From: Pseudomonadota bacterium | GTDB taxonomy: Bacteria > Bdellovibrionota_B > Oligoflexia > Oligoflexales > Bin106 | DNA length: 18,779 bases | Direction of reading: 5' to 3' | Assembly: GCA_026710525.1 (NCBI GenBank) | Contig: JAPOQT010000076.1 | Location: 1 to 18,779 of the forward strand | Part shown: positions 1-7,779 of the stretch, piece by piece | Layout of the letters: each line of letters begins with the position of its first letter | How positions within the stretch are numbered: the stretch's first letter is position 1 | Program-made: the position numbers and the translations under genes | The notes under the pieces: model-generated | Told to the model about the DNA's origin: nothing | Database searches by the model: none | What the model saw: only the letters and a program-made list of their open reading frames with translations

Positions 1-1079
1 TTCACATTTCTGAAATGTCTTGGTCTAAGCGCATTAAACACCCGTCGAAAATCGTGTCTATTGGTGATGAAGTCGAAGTGATGATTCTCGGTGTGGATGT
101 TAATACAAAACGTATTAGTCTTGGTATTAAACAACTGGAAGAAAACCCGTGGGATAGTATTGGCGAGAAATATCAAGTCGGTGATGTTATTAAAGGACAG
201 GTTCGTAATATTACTGATTTCGGCATCTTTGTTGCTGTTGAAGAAGGTGTGGATGCTTTGATTCATGTTTCCGATATTTCTTGGATGGAACGTATTAAAC
301 GACCGAGTGAGAATTTCTATAAGGGTCAAGAAATTGAAGCTAAGGTCTTACAAATTGATCCTGATGACGAAAAGTTTTCTTTAGGTATTAAGCAACTCAT
401 ACCTGATCCCTGGGACGAAATTGTCGCATCTCTCGTACCTGGATCCCGACACACAGGCACCATTACCAAAATTATGAATTTCGGTATCTTTGTCCGAGTG
501 GATAAGGATTTTGATGGTTTAATCCATGTCTCAGAACTGGGTTTAGCTCATGGTGAAAGAGCTTACGATATGTTCAAAGTGGATGAACCCATTAACTATG
601 TTGTCCTGTCTGTTGATCAGGCTAATCGTAAGGTTTCCTTATCGAAGGTTGCCTACGACTTAGATGAAGAGGAGTTAGAGCGCTACGTACAAAATAGCCA
701 AGCTGCTAAACATCCATCTTCCCAACGCCAAGAAGCACCAACAGAGTCAACGTCTTCGCCCCTTACTGGTGATAGTGCCACCCTCGCAACACCGACTGAT
801 CTTAGTGAAAAACAAGAGCATCAAAAGCATGTTGCTGATAGTGACAAACTAGAGCAGACTACAGAAAACAAGTCCGAAGACACTGTGGAAGATACTGCAG
901 AAACCAGTGAGAAAGCACAACCTGATCACGAGACGATAGCCAGTGAAAATGGCACGGAGGAAAGCCAGGAACCCTCACCAGATGAGTCATTATCTCAAGA
1001 CCATCAAGACAATAACTCAGCTGATGATCTGGGTGATAGTGATAAAAAAAACGAGGTTGATCAAGAGGACCAATCCTAA
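1..1079 (+). CDS. rpsA: 30S ribosomal protein S1, C-terminal part (5' truncated by the window)
   Basis: The reading frame is open from the first base (first complete codon at base 3, His-Ile-Ser-Glu), so this is the 3' part of a longer gene; the ATG at 15 is internal. Visible are the end of one S1 (OB-fold) repeat and two complete S1 repeats: about residues 55-127 counted from base 15 (ITDFGIFVAVEEG, HVSDISW, SLGIKQL) and 141-213 (MNFGIFVRV, HVSELG). By alignment in memory to E. coli S1 these are the end of domain 4 plus domains 5 and 6. S1 binds mRNA on the 30S subunit and promotes initiation on weak leaders. After the last repeat comes an unusual tail of about 135 residues, rich in Glu, Asp, Ser, Thr and Gln and probably disordered. 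lapA follows on the same strand, but ihfB, which often lies between them, is not there. The family call is firm. Confidence 0.95.
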   Translation, partial: HISEMSWSKRIKHPSKIVSIGDEVEVMILGVDVNTKRISLGIKQLEENPWDSIGEKYQVGDVIKGQVRNITDFGIFVAVEEGVDALIHVSDISWMERIKRPSENFYKGQEIEAKVLQIDPDDEKFSLGIKQLIPDPWDEIVASLVPGSRHTGTITKIMNFGIFVRVDKDFDGLIHVSELGLAHGERAYDMFKVDEPINYVVLSVDQANRKVSLSKVAYDLDEEELERYVQNSQAAKHPSSQRQEAPTESTSSPLTGDSATLATPTDLSEKQEHQKHVADSDKLEQTTENKSEDTVEDTAETSEKAQPDHETIASENGTEESQEPSPDESLSQDHQDNNSADDLGDSDKKNEVDQEDQS

Positions 1080-1243
1080 TTTAACACTGTTACCCTGGTA
1101 AGTAATCGATAACCAAAACCAAGAATCACATAAATACCTAATTATTTTGGTATATCGTGCCGAATCTAGGGTGAGTGGGAGAGTTCTCGGTGTTCATGGA
1201 TGAGGACTGATTTTTTTTCTTTGACGATTAACAAGGTTTGCAT

Positions 1244-1519
1244 TTGTCCACTTTGTTCAACATCATCAAGACCGTTGTTCTCGTGGCCATGATTGTGCTA
1301 ATCGTCTATTTTTCTTTGAACAACCAAGAGCGGGTCTTACTTAATTTGTCACCTGTTGCCGACAATGTTTTTATCCCAACCTCGATTCTGGTTATTATCT
1401 CTTTTGTGGCGGGAATGGCCACCATGATTCTGTTTTATATTGTTAGTTGTCTAACGAAAAAACTATCCCAACTCACTCGAGATAAGGCACAAAAAGCTCC
1501 CCATGCAGAAAACAGCTAA
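1244..1519 (+). CDS. lapA: LapA family inner-membrane protein (DUF1049)
   Basis: A 91-residue protein with two hydrophobic segments (about residues 7-24 and 45-67) joined by a short periplasmic stretch with the pattern SLNNQERVLLNL, and a basic cytoplasmic C-terminus. This is the architecture of LapA (YciS), which works with LapB to assemble lipopolysaccharide and tune LpxC proteolysis. Position downstream of rpsA agrees with many gammaproteobacteria, although lapB does not follow here. Two TTG codons can start it: 1238 and 1244. I chose 1244 because the AAGG at 1233-1236 is then 7 bases away; from 1238 it would be almost adjacent. The next gene, rsmB, is about 200 bases downstream, so the pair is not tightly coupled. 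Confidence 0.8.
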   Translation: MSTLFNIIKTVVLVAMIVLIVYFSLNNQERVLLNLSPVADNVFIPTSILVIISFVAGMATMILFYIVSCLTKKLSQLTRDKAQKAPHAENS

Positions 1520-1727
1520 CTTCTTGATGATGCTATAAATAACGGGATCGGGTTGCGACAAGTCATTGTTTCAAGTAACATAGAGTAGCAAATGACTCTT
1601 AATCGTCTCCATTAATCCGTAAACAACTTACGGTTAGGTGACCTGATAACAAATAAAATCTCCGAGAGGAAATCATTGAAAGGTGTCTTTTTATCATACT
1701 CCTTAACCTTAAAGGATACACATTACC

Positions 1728-3209
1728 GTGGCTCGTGTCTCTCCATCTCGCATGATCTCCTATGACGTTCTCGTCGATGTGCTCTCAAAACAAAGGGATC
1801 CATCAACCACCTTTGATGAACATTTAGGTCAGTTATCACGACCCCTGAAACGTGTTGATCGCAATCTCGCATACGAAATTATCTATGGCTCTCTTCGTTG
1901 GTGGCATAAGCTCTACTGGGTTCTATCACAGTACTCTAAAAGAGATCTCGATAAATCTTCTCATGTGGTCAAGGTGGCTCTCGTCGCAGGTACTTATCAA
2001 ATCTATTACTTATCTAAAGTTCCTCATAGAGCCAGTGTGAATGAGAGTGCTGAATATGTTCGTTTTAGAAAACAAATGAATGCTGTTTCTTATGTGAATG
2101 GTATTTTAAGACAGGTAGCTAATCGGGCACAATACTTTCAAAAACCAAATTTAGAAACCCAGCCCGTCGAGTACTTAGCCTGTCAGTTTTCTTGTCCCCA
2201 TTGGTTAGCAAAACGCTGGATGAATCGTTTTGGCATTAACAAAGTACAAACCGTGCTACAAGCTCATTTAGCACGCCCTGCCTACAATGTGCGATTAAAT
2301 CCCCTAGCGAATCTCGATAGTCATGAGGTCATGAAATTTTTCCTAAAAGAAGAAAATATTAAAACCAAAAAAAGACCTCTAAAACAGTGCTACTACATGC
2401 CTAATTTACCAGACTTAAAAGAAAACAACTTTTTTGCAGCTGGTGGCTTCACCATCCAAGACGAATCAAGTCAACTGGTAGCGCATCTGGTCAATCCACA
2501 ACCAGGAGAGTTTATTGTTGATGCTTGTGCCGGCCCTGGAGGCAAATTATCTCATATGTATGAGCTGCTTATTTCCCGTCAAGCTAAGGAAATCCTCGCA
2601 AGTCAGTCAGGTCCAGCGATGAATCCTGAACAAAAACTACAACAGAACTATCATCATTTTTATGGCAGCCATCGTGATGATAGTGAGAAGCAATGCTTTG
2701 TTAACATCACAGCTTTTGAAAAGCACCCACGATCTTTTCAGCGTATGATCAGTAATTTAAAGCGGTTACGAACCCATGGCATCTGTTGCTATCATCAAGA
2801 TTTCTTAAATTACCAACCAACTCAAGCTCCCAGTAAAATCCTCCTCGATGCCCCTTGTAGTGGTCTTGGGGTATTACGTCGTCATCCCGAAGGCAAACTC
2901 TTTAAACAAGAAAGCACCATCTCAGATATGGTTGTTATCCAACGCCAACTACTCAAGCACGCCATTACTATCATTGCTCCAGGTGGCGAAATTACCTACA
3001 GTGTGTGTTCATTTGAGCATGAGGAAGGTCGGGACCAACTTAAATGGATTCTCAACACCTACAGTGATACCATTGATAGTGTTGATATCTCTGATCGTGT
3101 CCAGGGATACTATAGAAGATATGTTGATCAAAACATACTCACCATTTACTCAGGTATTTCTGATGGTATGGATGGCTTTGCCGCGTTTGTGGTGAGAAAA
3201 AAGAAATAA
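1728..3209 (+). CDS. rsmB: 16S rRNA (cytosine-967-C5)-methyltransferase RsmB
   Basis: 493 residues. An N-terminal NusB-like helical domain (about 1-135) is followed by a linker and a class I methyltransferase domain. Motif I reads DACAGPGGK at 265-273; the two family cysteines are present, C377 in DAPCSG and C427 in YSVCSF, as in the RsmB/NOL1 m5C enzymes that use one Cys as nucleophile and the other for release. The C-terminus ends in the typical DGF-x-A pattern. It should methylate C967 of 16S rRNA with SAM. The GTG start has AAGGA at 1712-1716, 11 bases upstream. It is longer than E. coli RsmB (about 429) chiefly because some 40 extra residues sit between motif I and motif II (FEKHPRSFQRM, E331). 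The motif II acidic residue is Glu rather than the usual Asp. The next gene starts 35 bases downstream with its own strong SD, suggesting an operon. Confidence 0.93.
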   Translation: MARVSPSRMISYDVLVDVLSKQRDPSTTFDEHLGQLSRPLKRVDRNLAYEIIYGSLRWWHKLYWVLSQYSKRDLDKSSHVVKVALVAGTYQIYYLSKVPHRASVNESAEYVRFRKQMNAVSYVNGILRQVANRAQYFQKPNLETQPVEYLACQFSCPHWLAKRWMNRFGINKVQTVLQAHLARPAYNVRLNPLANLDSHEVMKFFLKEENIKTKKRPLKQCYYMPNLPDLKENNFFAAGGFTIQDESSQLVAHLVNPQPGEFIVDACAGPGGKLSHMYELLISRQAKEILASQSGPAMNPEQKLQQNYHHFYGSHRDDSEKQCFVNITAFEKHPRSFQRMISNLKRLRTHGICCYHQDFLNYQPTQAPSKILLDAPCSGLGVLRRHPEGKLFKQESTISDMVVIQRQLLKHAITIIAPGGEITYSVCSFEHEEGRDQLKWILNTYSDTIDSVDISDRVQGYYRRYVDQNILTIYSGISDGMDGFAAFVVRKKK

Positions 3210-3244
3210 AACTGAAAAAATAAGACTGATGGAGGTCCGCTCTT

Positions 3245-4417
3245 GTGTTCCGTTACCTAACAATATTATATGCCCTTACCTGCTTCGGATTCATCACTTA
3301 TACTACTCAGATTTTTTGTCAACCCTCTGAACCTCAGGACGGCAAAACCCAAAATTTTTGGCGCCCTCAAAAAAATCAACGTCAACACGCCGCCAAAAAC
3401 CATGGAGTCACAAAAATTCTGCCTAAAAAGTCACACCAAAATCAACCTGGTAACCCCTGGCGAACATCAACTCTACTCAGGGCCGAGATTCCTTTATCAG
3501 TAAATCAGAATATCCATGAGGGACAAACCTATCACAAGACAATACAAAAAAAACCGACACCAAAACTTGATAGCTCCCAAGTCAACAGCGAGCAGAAAAA
3601 AACTCAGCCACTGATTTGGCATCAAGTTGAACTCATATTGAAAAAAGCTTTTGAACAGGGATTTGGCAGAATCTATTTTTTTGGTACTCCTAGCCCCATT
3701 TTAGAACAAACGTTACTGGGGCTTGAATCAGAAAGACCAAAGCTGATTATCAAGGTCCTCTACCCATCTCCTATTATAGCAGCCGATTTTCTCACTAAAA
3801 AGAGCTTTGATTACCTCAAACACAACAGCAATCGGATTTCCCTATCCTTTAGTCGGACAAAAAACTATCCTGTGGCCGTGAGCCATCAAGTTTTGCCCCT
3901 CAGGACAAAAGAAGATCATCTTAGTCATTGTGCTGAATCATCTCCATTTTTTATGGCTGTGCTGATTGATCGTAAAATTTACCGAGTCTATGAACTCAAC
4001 TCTCTGCCAAAAAGCGTCTCTTATTTTCGAATGACTGTCCACAATAATTACCCAGAACAAAAACAATTTCTCAGAGATTTTTTATCCTGCACCTCGCCAC
4101 AAGAAACTTATGCCCACCACGTATTTACTTACTCCCATAGGTCCGCTAACAGTCGTCCTGATGGCGTCGCTATTCGCCTGCCAAAACATGTTAAATGGCA
4201 AACTAAAAATATAACTTCTCATGTCAAGCAACCTTCTGCTCAAAACCAATGGGCGCTCCCAAAGTTACCGCCACCAGAAAAAATAACAGAACTATTACCA
4301 CTGGAAGATTTTGACAAACAACCTCCCAACATAAAACAAGAAGATGATGATCATCATCTTCCCGCCCAGAATAACCCTCATTCTCCACCACATCATGGTG
4401 AATATTTATACCGATAA
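3245..4417 (+). CDS. exported protein of unknown function, Gln/Pro/Lys-rich with acidic-His tail
   Basis: 390 residues from a GTG start with GGAGG at 3231-3235, nine bases upstream. Residues 1-26 form a hydrophobic signal-like segment. Residues 27-125 are polar, low in complexity, rich in Gln, Lys, Pro and Ser and probably disordered. Residues 126-280 look like a folded alpha/beta core (predicted strands such as GRIYFFG, LIIKVLY, FFMAVLID). The last 50 residues are again disordered and carry a D/H/P-rich stretch (EDDDHH, PHSPPHHGE). I recognise no family. I considered phospholipase D because of strand-like spacing, but no HKD motif is present. It lies 35 bases after rsmB and probably shares its transcript; in some gammaproteobacteria a DUF4390 gene sits at this place, but I see no convincing match. 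Confidence 0.75.
   Translation: MFRYLTILYALTCFGFITYTTQIFCQPSEPQDGKTQNFWRPQKNQRQHAAKNHGVTKILPKKSHQNQPGNPWRTSTLLRAEIPLSVNQNIHEGQTYHKTIQKKPTPKLDSSQVNSEQKKTQPLIWHQVELILKKAFEQGFGRIYFFGTPSPILEQTLLGLESERPKLIIKVLYPSPIIAADFLTKKSFDYLKHNSNRISLSFSRTKNYPVAVSHQVLPLRTKEDHLSHCAESSPFFMAVLIDRKIYRVYELNSLPKSVSYFRMTVHNNYPEQKQFLRDFLSCTSPQETYAHHVFTYSHRSANSRPDGVAIRLPKHVKWQTKNITSHVKQPSAQNQWALPKLPPPEKITELLPLEDFDKQPPNIKQEDDDHHLPAQNNPHSPPHHGEYLYR
4340..4361. repeat. perfect 22-bp palindrome inside a coding region
   Basis: The half-site GAAGATGATGA is followed directly by its exact reverse complement, giving a spacer-free 22-bp palindrome. It encodes the Glu-Asp-Asp-Asp-His-His-Leu part of the acidic tail of the preceding exported protein. 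As RNA it can fold to a hairpin; as DNA it could extrude or bind a dimeric protein. It may simply be the by-product of runs of GAT and CAT codons. Confidence 0.7.
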
Positions 4418-4733
4418 CTCTCTACTGTGTCATACAAAACCATGACCATACTCTTGATTTATCATTTATCGATAAAAAACCGAATAACTCGTTATATGGG
4501 CATATGAGAAGATGACCTGGTGATGCTGAGGGTGATTTTGATGCACACCAGAACCTTATGAGAACTATGGTATGATGGTAGATGATGATATCCCAGGAAT
4601 GTGTATCTCATAAGGTAGTGAGATCATTCGTCAGTGATTTGTCATTAACTTAGTTGGCTTCTGCCCTTAGTAAATCATGCATTTTGAGCTAACAGATAAT
4701 GACCGAATAACCACAAGATAGAGTAAGACCAGC
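4418..4733. other. noncoding gap of 316 bases between two plus-strand genes
   Basis: I find no gene here. It contains a 12-bp palindrome TTTATCGATAAA (4465-4476), a 6-bp inverted repeat CTGGTG/CACCAG (4517-4522 and 4546-4551), and an adjacent 11-bp perfect inverted repeat (4553-4616, listed separately). The heptamer ATGAGAA occurs twice (near 4504 and 4558). I found no convincing -35/-10 pair for the downstream lipoprotein gene. Confidence 0.5.
4553..4616. repeat. 11-bp perfect inverted repeat with 42-base spacer
   Basis: ACCTTATGAGA at 4553-4563 is matched exactly by TCTCATAAGGT at 4606-4616. The 42 bases between have no long internal stem. A second, shorter inverted repeat (CTGGTG/CACCAG, 4517-4551) ends one base before this one, so a transcript of the region would show two consecutive stem-loops. 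There is no U-run after either, so this is not a standard terminator. Confidence 0.6.
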
Positions 4734-5318
4734 ATGACATACATGAAAACACAATTTTTTCGTCTTTATTTGGCTGCCCTGCTCATGGTGGCAGGTTGTA
4801 CTACTATGTGCGAAAAGCCCCACGAGAATATGACAGCTGAAGAAGTGGTTGAAGCTTATCTGAGCCATGCTTTTAATATGAATAGTGTTGATGATGTCAC
4901 AAAACTTATTTCTTATACTTCTGGCAACTTAAAACAAGCTCTTGAGGAGGCTGATGCCTCCACAATTGATCAAATTTTTGTCCAAAAAAAGTACAAAGTT
5001 GATCGATTTTCCTTCCTTGAGAGAAAGGACCTCACACCTCGAGAGGTGGTTATTACCTACGACCTCTCTTATGAAGAACTCCCGGTCACCGGGGAGAAAG
5101 AAGATCAAATATCCCTTGACTCAAATAATATGAGTAATAACTCAGAGACTCCTGAAAATACAAGTCAAGCTAAAATCAGCATTGAAAACTCATTAAATCT
5201 GATTCGCAAGGAGGGCGCCTGGTTTATTACTGATGTGATTGATGGTCAGACCAGTATTGATTTCTTCACCCCCGAAGAAATTACCCCAGTCAATGGCACA
5301 CCTGACGCGAGTGAGTAA
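4734..5318 (+). CDS. small lipoprotein, possibly NTF2-like (DUF4878-type) domain
   Basis: 194 residues with a lipoprotein signal peptide: basic and hydrophobic N-terminus and a lipobox LMVAGC with the lipidated Cys at residue 22 (MVAG|C). The residue after Cys is Thr, so outer-membrane sorting would be expected. The mature part starts with TAEEVVEAYLSHAF, a helix like the opening of small NTF2-like lipoproteins of the DUF4878 kind, and a C-terminal strand pair LNLIRKEGAWFITDVID fits the same fold. Between them is a Ser/Asn/Glu-rich insert (about residues 127-147). A second ATG at 4743 (residue 4) would also keep the signal peptide; neither start has a clear SD. It stands alone, convergent with the minus-strand gene ending at 5392. 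The lipoprotein call is firm; the fold is an inference. Confidence 0.8.
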   Translation: MTYMKTQFFRLYLAALLMVAGCTTMCEKPHENMTAEEVVEAYLSHAFNMNSVDDVTKLISYTSGNLKQALEEADASTIDQIFVQKKYKVDRFSFLERKDLTPREVVITYDLSYEELPVTGEKEDQISLDSNNMSNNSETPENTSQAKISIENSLNLIRKEGAWFITDVIDGQTSIDFFTPEEITPVNGTPDASE

Positions 5319-5391
5319 GCTGCTCAAACAGAGAGTAAATATCACACACAGCGCCACATATGATCTATGGAATCTATAACCATGACAGCCA

Positions 5392-6609
5392 CTAAGCAGC
5401 ACTACTTTTTCTTATTCTACTTGCCGATGTTGGTTTCTTGTAAAAAATTTGGTGAAATATACTCACCTCTTTTTTGATCATCGAGGACTTGCGACCTCGT
5501 TGATGAGACCGAAATTTTCTGAGATTTTCGATATACTCACGCTGGTTAGGTTGATGTCTTAAGGTACCAATAAGATCACGATAGTACAACCGTATTTCAC
5601 GAGAGTGGGATATCTGAAATAGTAACTTCTTACTCGCTGAATAATCTTCAAAAAGACAAAGAGTGAGAATGATTTCTTTCGACATTTTATGCTGATTAAC
5701 CTGGGAAATAATTTTGAGAAAAGTGGCCATATGCTTTAAATAGTTTTCCACAATCAGCTCCCTATCATCAGGAGAAAAACGCTCCACAAGAGAGTTCTTT
5801 AAGTCATTTGAGAAGGCTTTCAAGAATCGAGCAAACTTATCAGGAAACTTAAGCATATTATAACGCATCACTTCTTGGACAATCATCTGACAATTATGGT
5901 CAGAAAGAAGGAGATAGGGCAAATTGTCGATCATATACCGGTAAGCATAAATTTCCGTTTTTTTGTAAAAAAGATCCTTTGTTATTTGATTGAGGAGAGT
6001 ATAACCAAAACGTTGCACGCAACGGCTAAGGTAACGCTCGCCAGTATCATTACCCACCATAGCAAAATAATTAATCAAACAGAGCCGAGCGCGGTAATTA
6101 TTAGCGTTACTAATACTGAGCATAAAGACATTAATTCCTTGGACAACCTTTGGCGTATCCGTAAAGTCATCAGGATACTGCTTACTAAAATGATGCATTT
6201 GAATGCCACATTGGGCAATCAAAAAAACCGAAAGTTCAAAAACTTGTTCCTTAAACTGACTTTCGACGAATTCGATTCCCAAAAGCAACTGGGGTATAGC
6301 GCTCACAATATCGTTGCGTTCGGGATGCTCGTGAATCTTTTCGATGAAGGTAATCATATATATTTCCTTCATATTCCCGAGCAACCACATAAAAAACGAT
6401 TCGAGGATTATTTCCGCCGCAGTGAGGTCACGAAAACGCTCATTAAACCTGCTCCCTAAGTAAGCAAAAATTTTTGAGCTATCTTCATCATTAAACTTAC
6501 GTTTAAGACGACCAACTTCATCACTACGAAGAACAACACCTATATCAATAAGAAAGTATGCATCTTCAAGGGAGTTAACGTGTTTCCAATATTTTAAGGG
6601 GACTTGCAC
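5392..6609 (-). CDS. unknown cytoplasmic all-helical protein, cotranscribed with a PilZ protein
   Basis: 405 residues from GTG at 6609, with AGAAGG (complement of 6616-6621) six bases upstream. It has no signal peptide and no obvious membrane segment. The sequence reads as a string of amphipathic helices, suggestive of an alpha-solenoid or helical scaffold, and the C-terminal 60 residues are strongly basic (RKFRSHQRGRKSSM and later Lys/Arg), ending in a likely flexible tail. I recognise no family or catalytic motif. It lies 67 bases downstream of the GYF_2/PilZ gene on the same strand, and no strong terminator separates them, so it may be the partner or output of that c-di-GMP receptor. That link rests on position only. 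A 194-codon open frame on the opposite strand (5875-6459) is a shadow. Confidence 0.75.
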   Translation of the reverse strand: MQVPLKYWKHVNSLEDAYFLIDIGVVLRSDEVGRLKRKFNDEDSSKIFAYLGSRFNERFRDLTAAEIILESFFMWLLGNMKEIYMITFIEKIHEHPERNDIVSAIPQLLLGIEFVESQFKEQVFELSVFLIAQCGIQMHHFSKQYPDDFTDTPKVVQGINVFMLSISNANNYRARLCLINYFAMVGNDTGERYLSRCVQRFGYTLLNQITKDLFYKKTEIYAYRYMIDNLPYLLLSDHNCQMIVQEVMRYNMLKFPDKFARFLKAFSNDLKNSLVERFSPDDRELIVENYLKHMATFLKIISQVNQHKMSKEIILTLCLFEDYSASKKLLFQISHSREIRLYYRDLIGTLRHQPNQREYIENLRKFRSHQRGRKSSMIKKEVSIFHQIFYKKPTSASRIRKSSAA

Positions 6610-6676
6610 ATCAAACCTTCTTGTATCTGAGAATAGAGACCTAAAAACTCATTTAACACTCACACTACACGTTTTG

Positions 6677-7315
6677 TCATGAGGCTTTGCTGTCAATGAT
6701 GATTTTACGGATCTTCTCAACAATCATTGGCTTAATTGCTGTAAAATAAAGTCCATAACCTGAAGGCTCCTGTTTACCACCACTACTTCTTCTAACAACT
6801 TGAGCCTCAGCATTAAAAGGCACACCTATTTCAATGATTCGGCAAGTGATTTTAATGACCTCGCCAATGTTAAATATTTGTTTATCCGTTTTAATAAAGA
6901 ATCCTTCCGCTGAAATATTTGCTGATTGGGCAAATATGAGGTTATCGTTATTATGAACAATCACCTGACCATTAACAGAGCGCCTTGGTGATCTGGCTTG
7001 TCTAATGGAGTCGATCTTTGAGTTCTCTGCACTCCAGTCACTAAAGGTGAGAATTTGCTCATTACTTTGATTCCCTCGCTGCCGTTCCTTTGACTTATTA
7101 ACAGGGCTAATAGGCGGCGGTGGCGGTGTTTGAACATGAGATATCATGATCTGCTCTCTGACCTCGCTGAGTCGTTTCCAATCAGACCAACCCTGACTGA
7201 ACACTAAACACTCATCAGATAAAGATTTAGAGGCGATTACCTTTTTCAATTCATCGCGACTAAAAGGTCCTGATTGTTTAGATTTGTGATAAATGTACCA
7301 AATTTTATCAGACAC
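6677..7315 (-). CDS. GYF_2-like + PilZ domain protein, predicted c-di-GMP receptor
   Basis: 212 residues. Residues 3-56 match the GYF_2-type domain of bacterial proteins (IWYIYHKSKQSGPFSRDEL and later GWSDWKRLSEV), a likely peptide- or membrane-adaptor module. A Pro-rich linker (PPPPP at 64-68) leads to a PilZ domain in which both c-di-GMP motifs are intact: RxxxR at R108-R112 and NxSxxG at N133-G138. It is thus expected to bind c-di-GMP in the cytoplasm; what it controls is unknown. I chose the GTG at 7315 because GGAG (complement of 7324-7327) is eight bases upstream and the GYF fold starts right after it; the frame extends upstream to a TTG at 7357 with no better SD. Divergent from the gene at 7806, with a probable operon partner downstream (5392-6609). 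Confidence 0.88.
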   Translation of the reverse strand: MSDKIWYIYHKSKQSGPFSRDELKKVIASKSLSDECLVFSQGWSDWKRLSEVREQIMISHVQTPPPPPISPVNKSKERQRGNQSNEQILTFSDWSAENSKIDSIRQARSPRRSVNGQVIVHNNDNLIFAQSANISAEGFFIKTDKQIFNIGEVIKITCRIIEIGVPFNAEAQVVRRSSGGKQEPSGYGLYFTAIKPMIVEKIRKIIIDSKAS

Positions 7316-7620
7316 AGGCAACACTCCATACTTTCCAAAGGGTGTTAACAAAAGCAAACATGCTCACAAAAAGCAATGAATTATAGTCAAATAACTTCTT
7401 GGACTATTTCGTCAAATTTAGATATTTCTTAATTAATTTTTAATTTTTATTAACATTAATCCCTTTATCTTTTTAAATATAATCGTATTAACAGGAGGTT
7501 ATCAAGGTAGCTCCCTGTCATATGGTTAACACTAAAACACAATACGCCAAATGATGATCATTAATCTATGGCTTACCACGTACTGAGAGTGAAGTTACTT
7601 ACCATTGGCACTCAGCAGCA

Positions 7621-7652
7621 CTAGGATTTTCTGCCCGGTCATGGCATCCTAG
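7621..7652. repeat. 7-bp inverted repeat CTAGGAT/ATCCTAG
   Basis: CTAGGAT at 7621-7627 pairs exactly with ATCCTAG at 7646-7652 across an 18-base loop. Flanking AGCAC (7617-7621) and GTGCT (7666-7670) could extend the structure after a gap. It lies about 80 bases upstream of the promoter for the 7806 gene. Function unknown; no U-run follows. Confidence 0.35.
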
Positions 7653-7733
7653 CAATATTTTCAATGTGCTACCATGCTCTAGAAATGAAACGGAATTTTT
7701 CATAGTAATTTTACCCCTTTGATTTCTGGATCA

Positions 7734-7742
7734 TGCTATGAT
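7734..7742 (+). promoter_or_regulatory. extended -10 promoter for the gene at 7806
   Basis: TGC-TATGAT fits the extended -10 pattern TGnTATAAT with one mismatch. No good -35 lies 16-18 bases upstream, which extended -10 promoters tolerate. Transcription would start near 7749, giving a leader of about 57 bases with a hairpin and then the SD. Confidence 0.45.
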
Positions 7743-7763
7743 AGTTAGCATCACAATACTCAC

Positions 7764-7779
7764 AAGCGCGAAAGCGCTT
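7764..7779 (+). promoter_or_regulatory. GNRA-tetraloop hairpin in the leader of the 7806 gene
   Basis: AAGCGC (7764-7769), loop GAAA (7770-7773), GCGCTT (7774-7779): a perfect 6-bp stem capped by a GNRA tetraloop. It ends 12 bases before the AGGAGG SD (7792-7797), close enough to affect ribosome loading or to act as a 5' stabiliser. No U-run follows, so it is not a terminator. Confidence 0.55.

Noticed and set aside
1561..1633. Inverted repeats AGTCATT/AATGACT and CCGTAA/TTACGG before rsmB
   Set aside because: Short stems, no T-run, and the first has a 23-base loop; likely chance.
2848..3195. 115-codon open frame overlapping rsmB in another frame
   Set aside because: Covered by the catalytic part of RsmB, whose motifs are certain.
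5875..6459. 194-codon open frame on the plus strand
   Set aside because: It lies entirely opposite the longer minus-strand 405-residue frame, which has an SD and a sensible neighbour; its product has no domain pattern.
7478..7555. TATAAT plus AGGAGG followed by a 10-codon ORF from 7522
   Set aside because: The SD (7493-7498) is 23 bases from the ATG, and no start codon stands at a usable distance; no -35 fits.
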